Origin: JALOOX01 sp964557955
Lineage (GTDB): Bacteria; Desulfobacterota; Syntrophobacteria; Syntrophobacterales; Syntrophobacteraceae
DNA: 64,000 bases
NCBI GenBank assembly: GCA_964557955.1
Contig: CAZLCS010000006.1
Span: 104,441-168,440, forward strand
Direction of reading: 5' to 3'
How positions within the stretch are numbered: the stretch's first letter is position 1; every line of letters starts with the position of its first letter. Shown here piece after piece: positions 63,515 through 64,000 of this stretch. A program made the position numbers and the translations under genes. The notes beneath the pieces were generated by a model. It did no database searches. It was not told the DNA's origin and saw only the letters and a program-made list of their open reading frames with translations.

Positions 63515-63940
63515 TCAATCCCCCGAAAAGCCGAGTCTTCCTGCCAGTCCTCCCATGGCCCGGATGAAGTCGGGATCCGTCTTTCCCCGAGCCTCCAGAC
63601 CCAGCTGCGGCTTCTCGGGCTCGACGCCGAGGCCGGGGCAGATCATGGCGTGATGCAGATGAATGCCGATGCTCCTGGAATGAATGGTCGGCCGACCTTC
63701 CTCGTCATAACAGGCGAATCCGACATCCGGCTCCATGGGCAGATGCGGCTGACGACCCACGTAGAAATCGTCCTCGACCACGAAGACAGCCTTTTCCATG
63801 AGAGGCTTCGTGTCCTGCCATTTTGCGATCTTCTGCTCATCATACAGGTTGGGAGTGCCGGGGTGGATCTCGATGGTATCATCGGCCATGGCGGCCGGAG
63901 CGCTCACACGGGCGGGGGTCTCTTCGAGCTCGACCTTCAC
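63515..63940 (-). pseudogene. Fragment of molybdenum aldehyde oxidoreductase (MOP family)
   Basis: The frame reads 'KVKVELEETPARVSAPAAMADDTIEIHPGTPN', 'VVEDDFYVGRQPHLPMEPDVGFACYDEEGRPTIHSRSIGIHLHHAMICPGLGVEPEKPQL', close to the N-part of the molybdopterin domain of Desulfovibrio aldehyde oxidoreductase. It then breaks into an unrelated tail 'ARGKTDPDFIRAMGG' and stops at 63515. The catalytic half is missing, and upstream of 63940 no in-frame N-terminus is found before the window edge. It is a remnant. Confidence 0.85.
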
Positions 63941-64000
63941 TTTCTCGGCTATTAACAGCGGGCTGAGAATCAGCCATTTTCATCGGTGAGAAAGTGAGCC

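Overview
The window is about 60% G+C, gene dense and transcribed mostly from the minus strand. The gene content points to an anaerobic, ferredoxin-based member of the Desulfobacterota (old Deltaproteobacteria), plausibly a sulfate reducer or syntroph of the Syntrophobacter type. The indicators are an HdrA/MvhD fusion read through an in-frame UGA (selenocysteine), a fused HdrBC/MvhD protein, a giant HdrA/GltD-like flavoprotein, a four-subunit 2-oxoacid:ferredoxin oxidoreductase, a single-chain pyruvate:ferredoxin oxidoreductase and remnants of a Desulfovibrio-type molybdenum aldehyde oxidoreductase. The lineage is inferred from these genes, not from a marker gene.

Layout, left to right. (1) 1-3.3 kb: a partial Ser/Thr kinase with PEGA repeats, a SanA-like protein and small unknowns. 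(2) 3.4-7.1 kb: a Rieske protein, two ethylbenzene-dehydrogenase-type heme proteins with CX3CH sites, and a b6-type cytochrome b broken by a one-base frameshift; together these look like a quinol-oxidising complex without cytochrome c1. (3) 7.6-9.7 kb: a secreted FG-GAP/VCBS protein with a sigma-54-like promoter. (4) 10-21.9 kb: one long operon korDABC - HdrL-like - MvhD/HdrC/HdrB - HdrA(Sec)/MvhD - zinc ribbon, with intergenic heptanucleotide repeat arrays. (5) 22.4-29.9 kb: a Lon-like protease, KhpA, a thiamine-binding-type protein, a TIM-barrel isomerase, and a small operon of an Fe-S protein, a DUF2007/DUF3786 protein and a BtuF-like protein. (6) 30-38.9 kb: galE, an orphan TupB-like permease, comF, cysQ, and an RsbW / cyclic-nucleotide-binding / ABC transporter / RsbV set whose ABC protein carries a very large NBD insertion. 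(7) 39-43.6 kb: yajC-secD-secF, a small membrane protein and a His/Met-rich secreted protein. (8) 43.8-55.2 kb: PFOR, a Tim44-like protein, an NtrC-type two-component pair and a K+ channel with RCK domains. (9) 55.3-61.5 kb: CusB- and CusA-like heavy-metal efflux proteins, both unusually long. (10) 61.8-64 kb: a decayed molybdenum-hydroxylase locus with three broken genes.

Functionally the core is the kor-hdr operon: a 2-oxoacid oxidoreductase reduces ferredoxin, and the linked Hdr/MvhD/HdrL flavin and Fe-S proteins would exchange those electrons with NAD(P)H and a thiol/disulfide or related couple, probably by flavin-based bifurcation or confurcation. PFOR supplies or consumes reduced ferredoxin, and the Rieske/cytochrome b set would handle quinol electrons at the membrane. 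Function assignments come from recognised motifs in the translated sequence; no database search was run.
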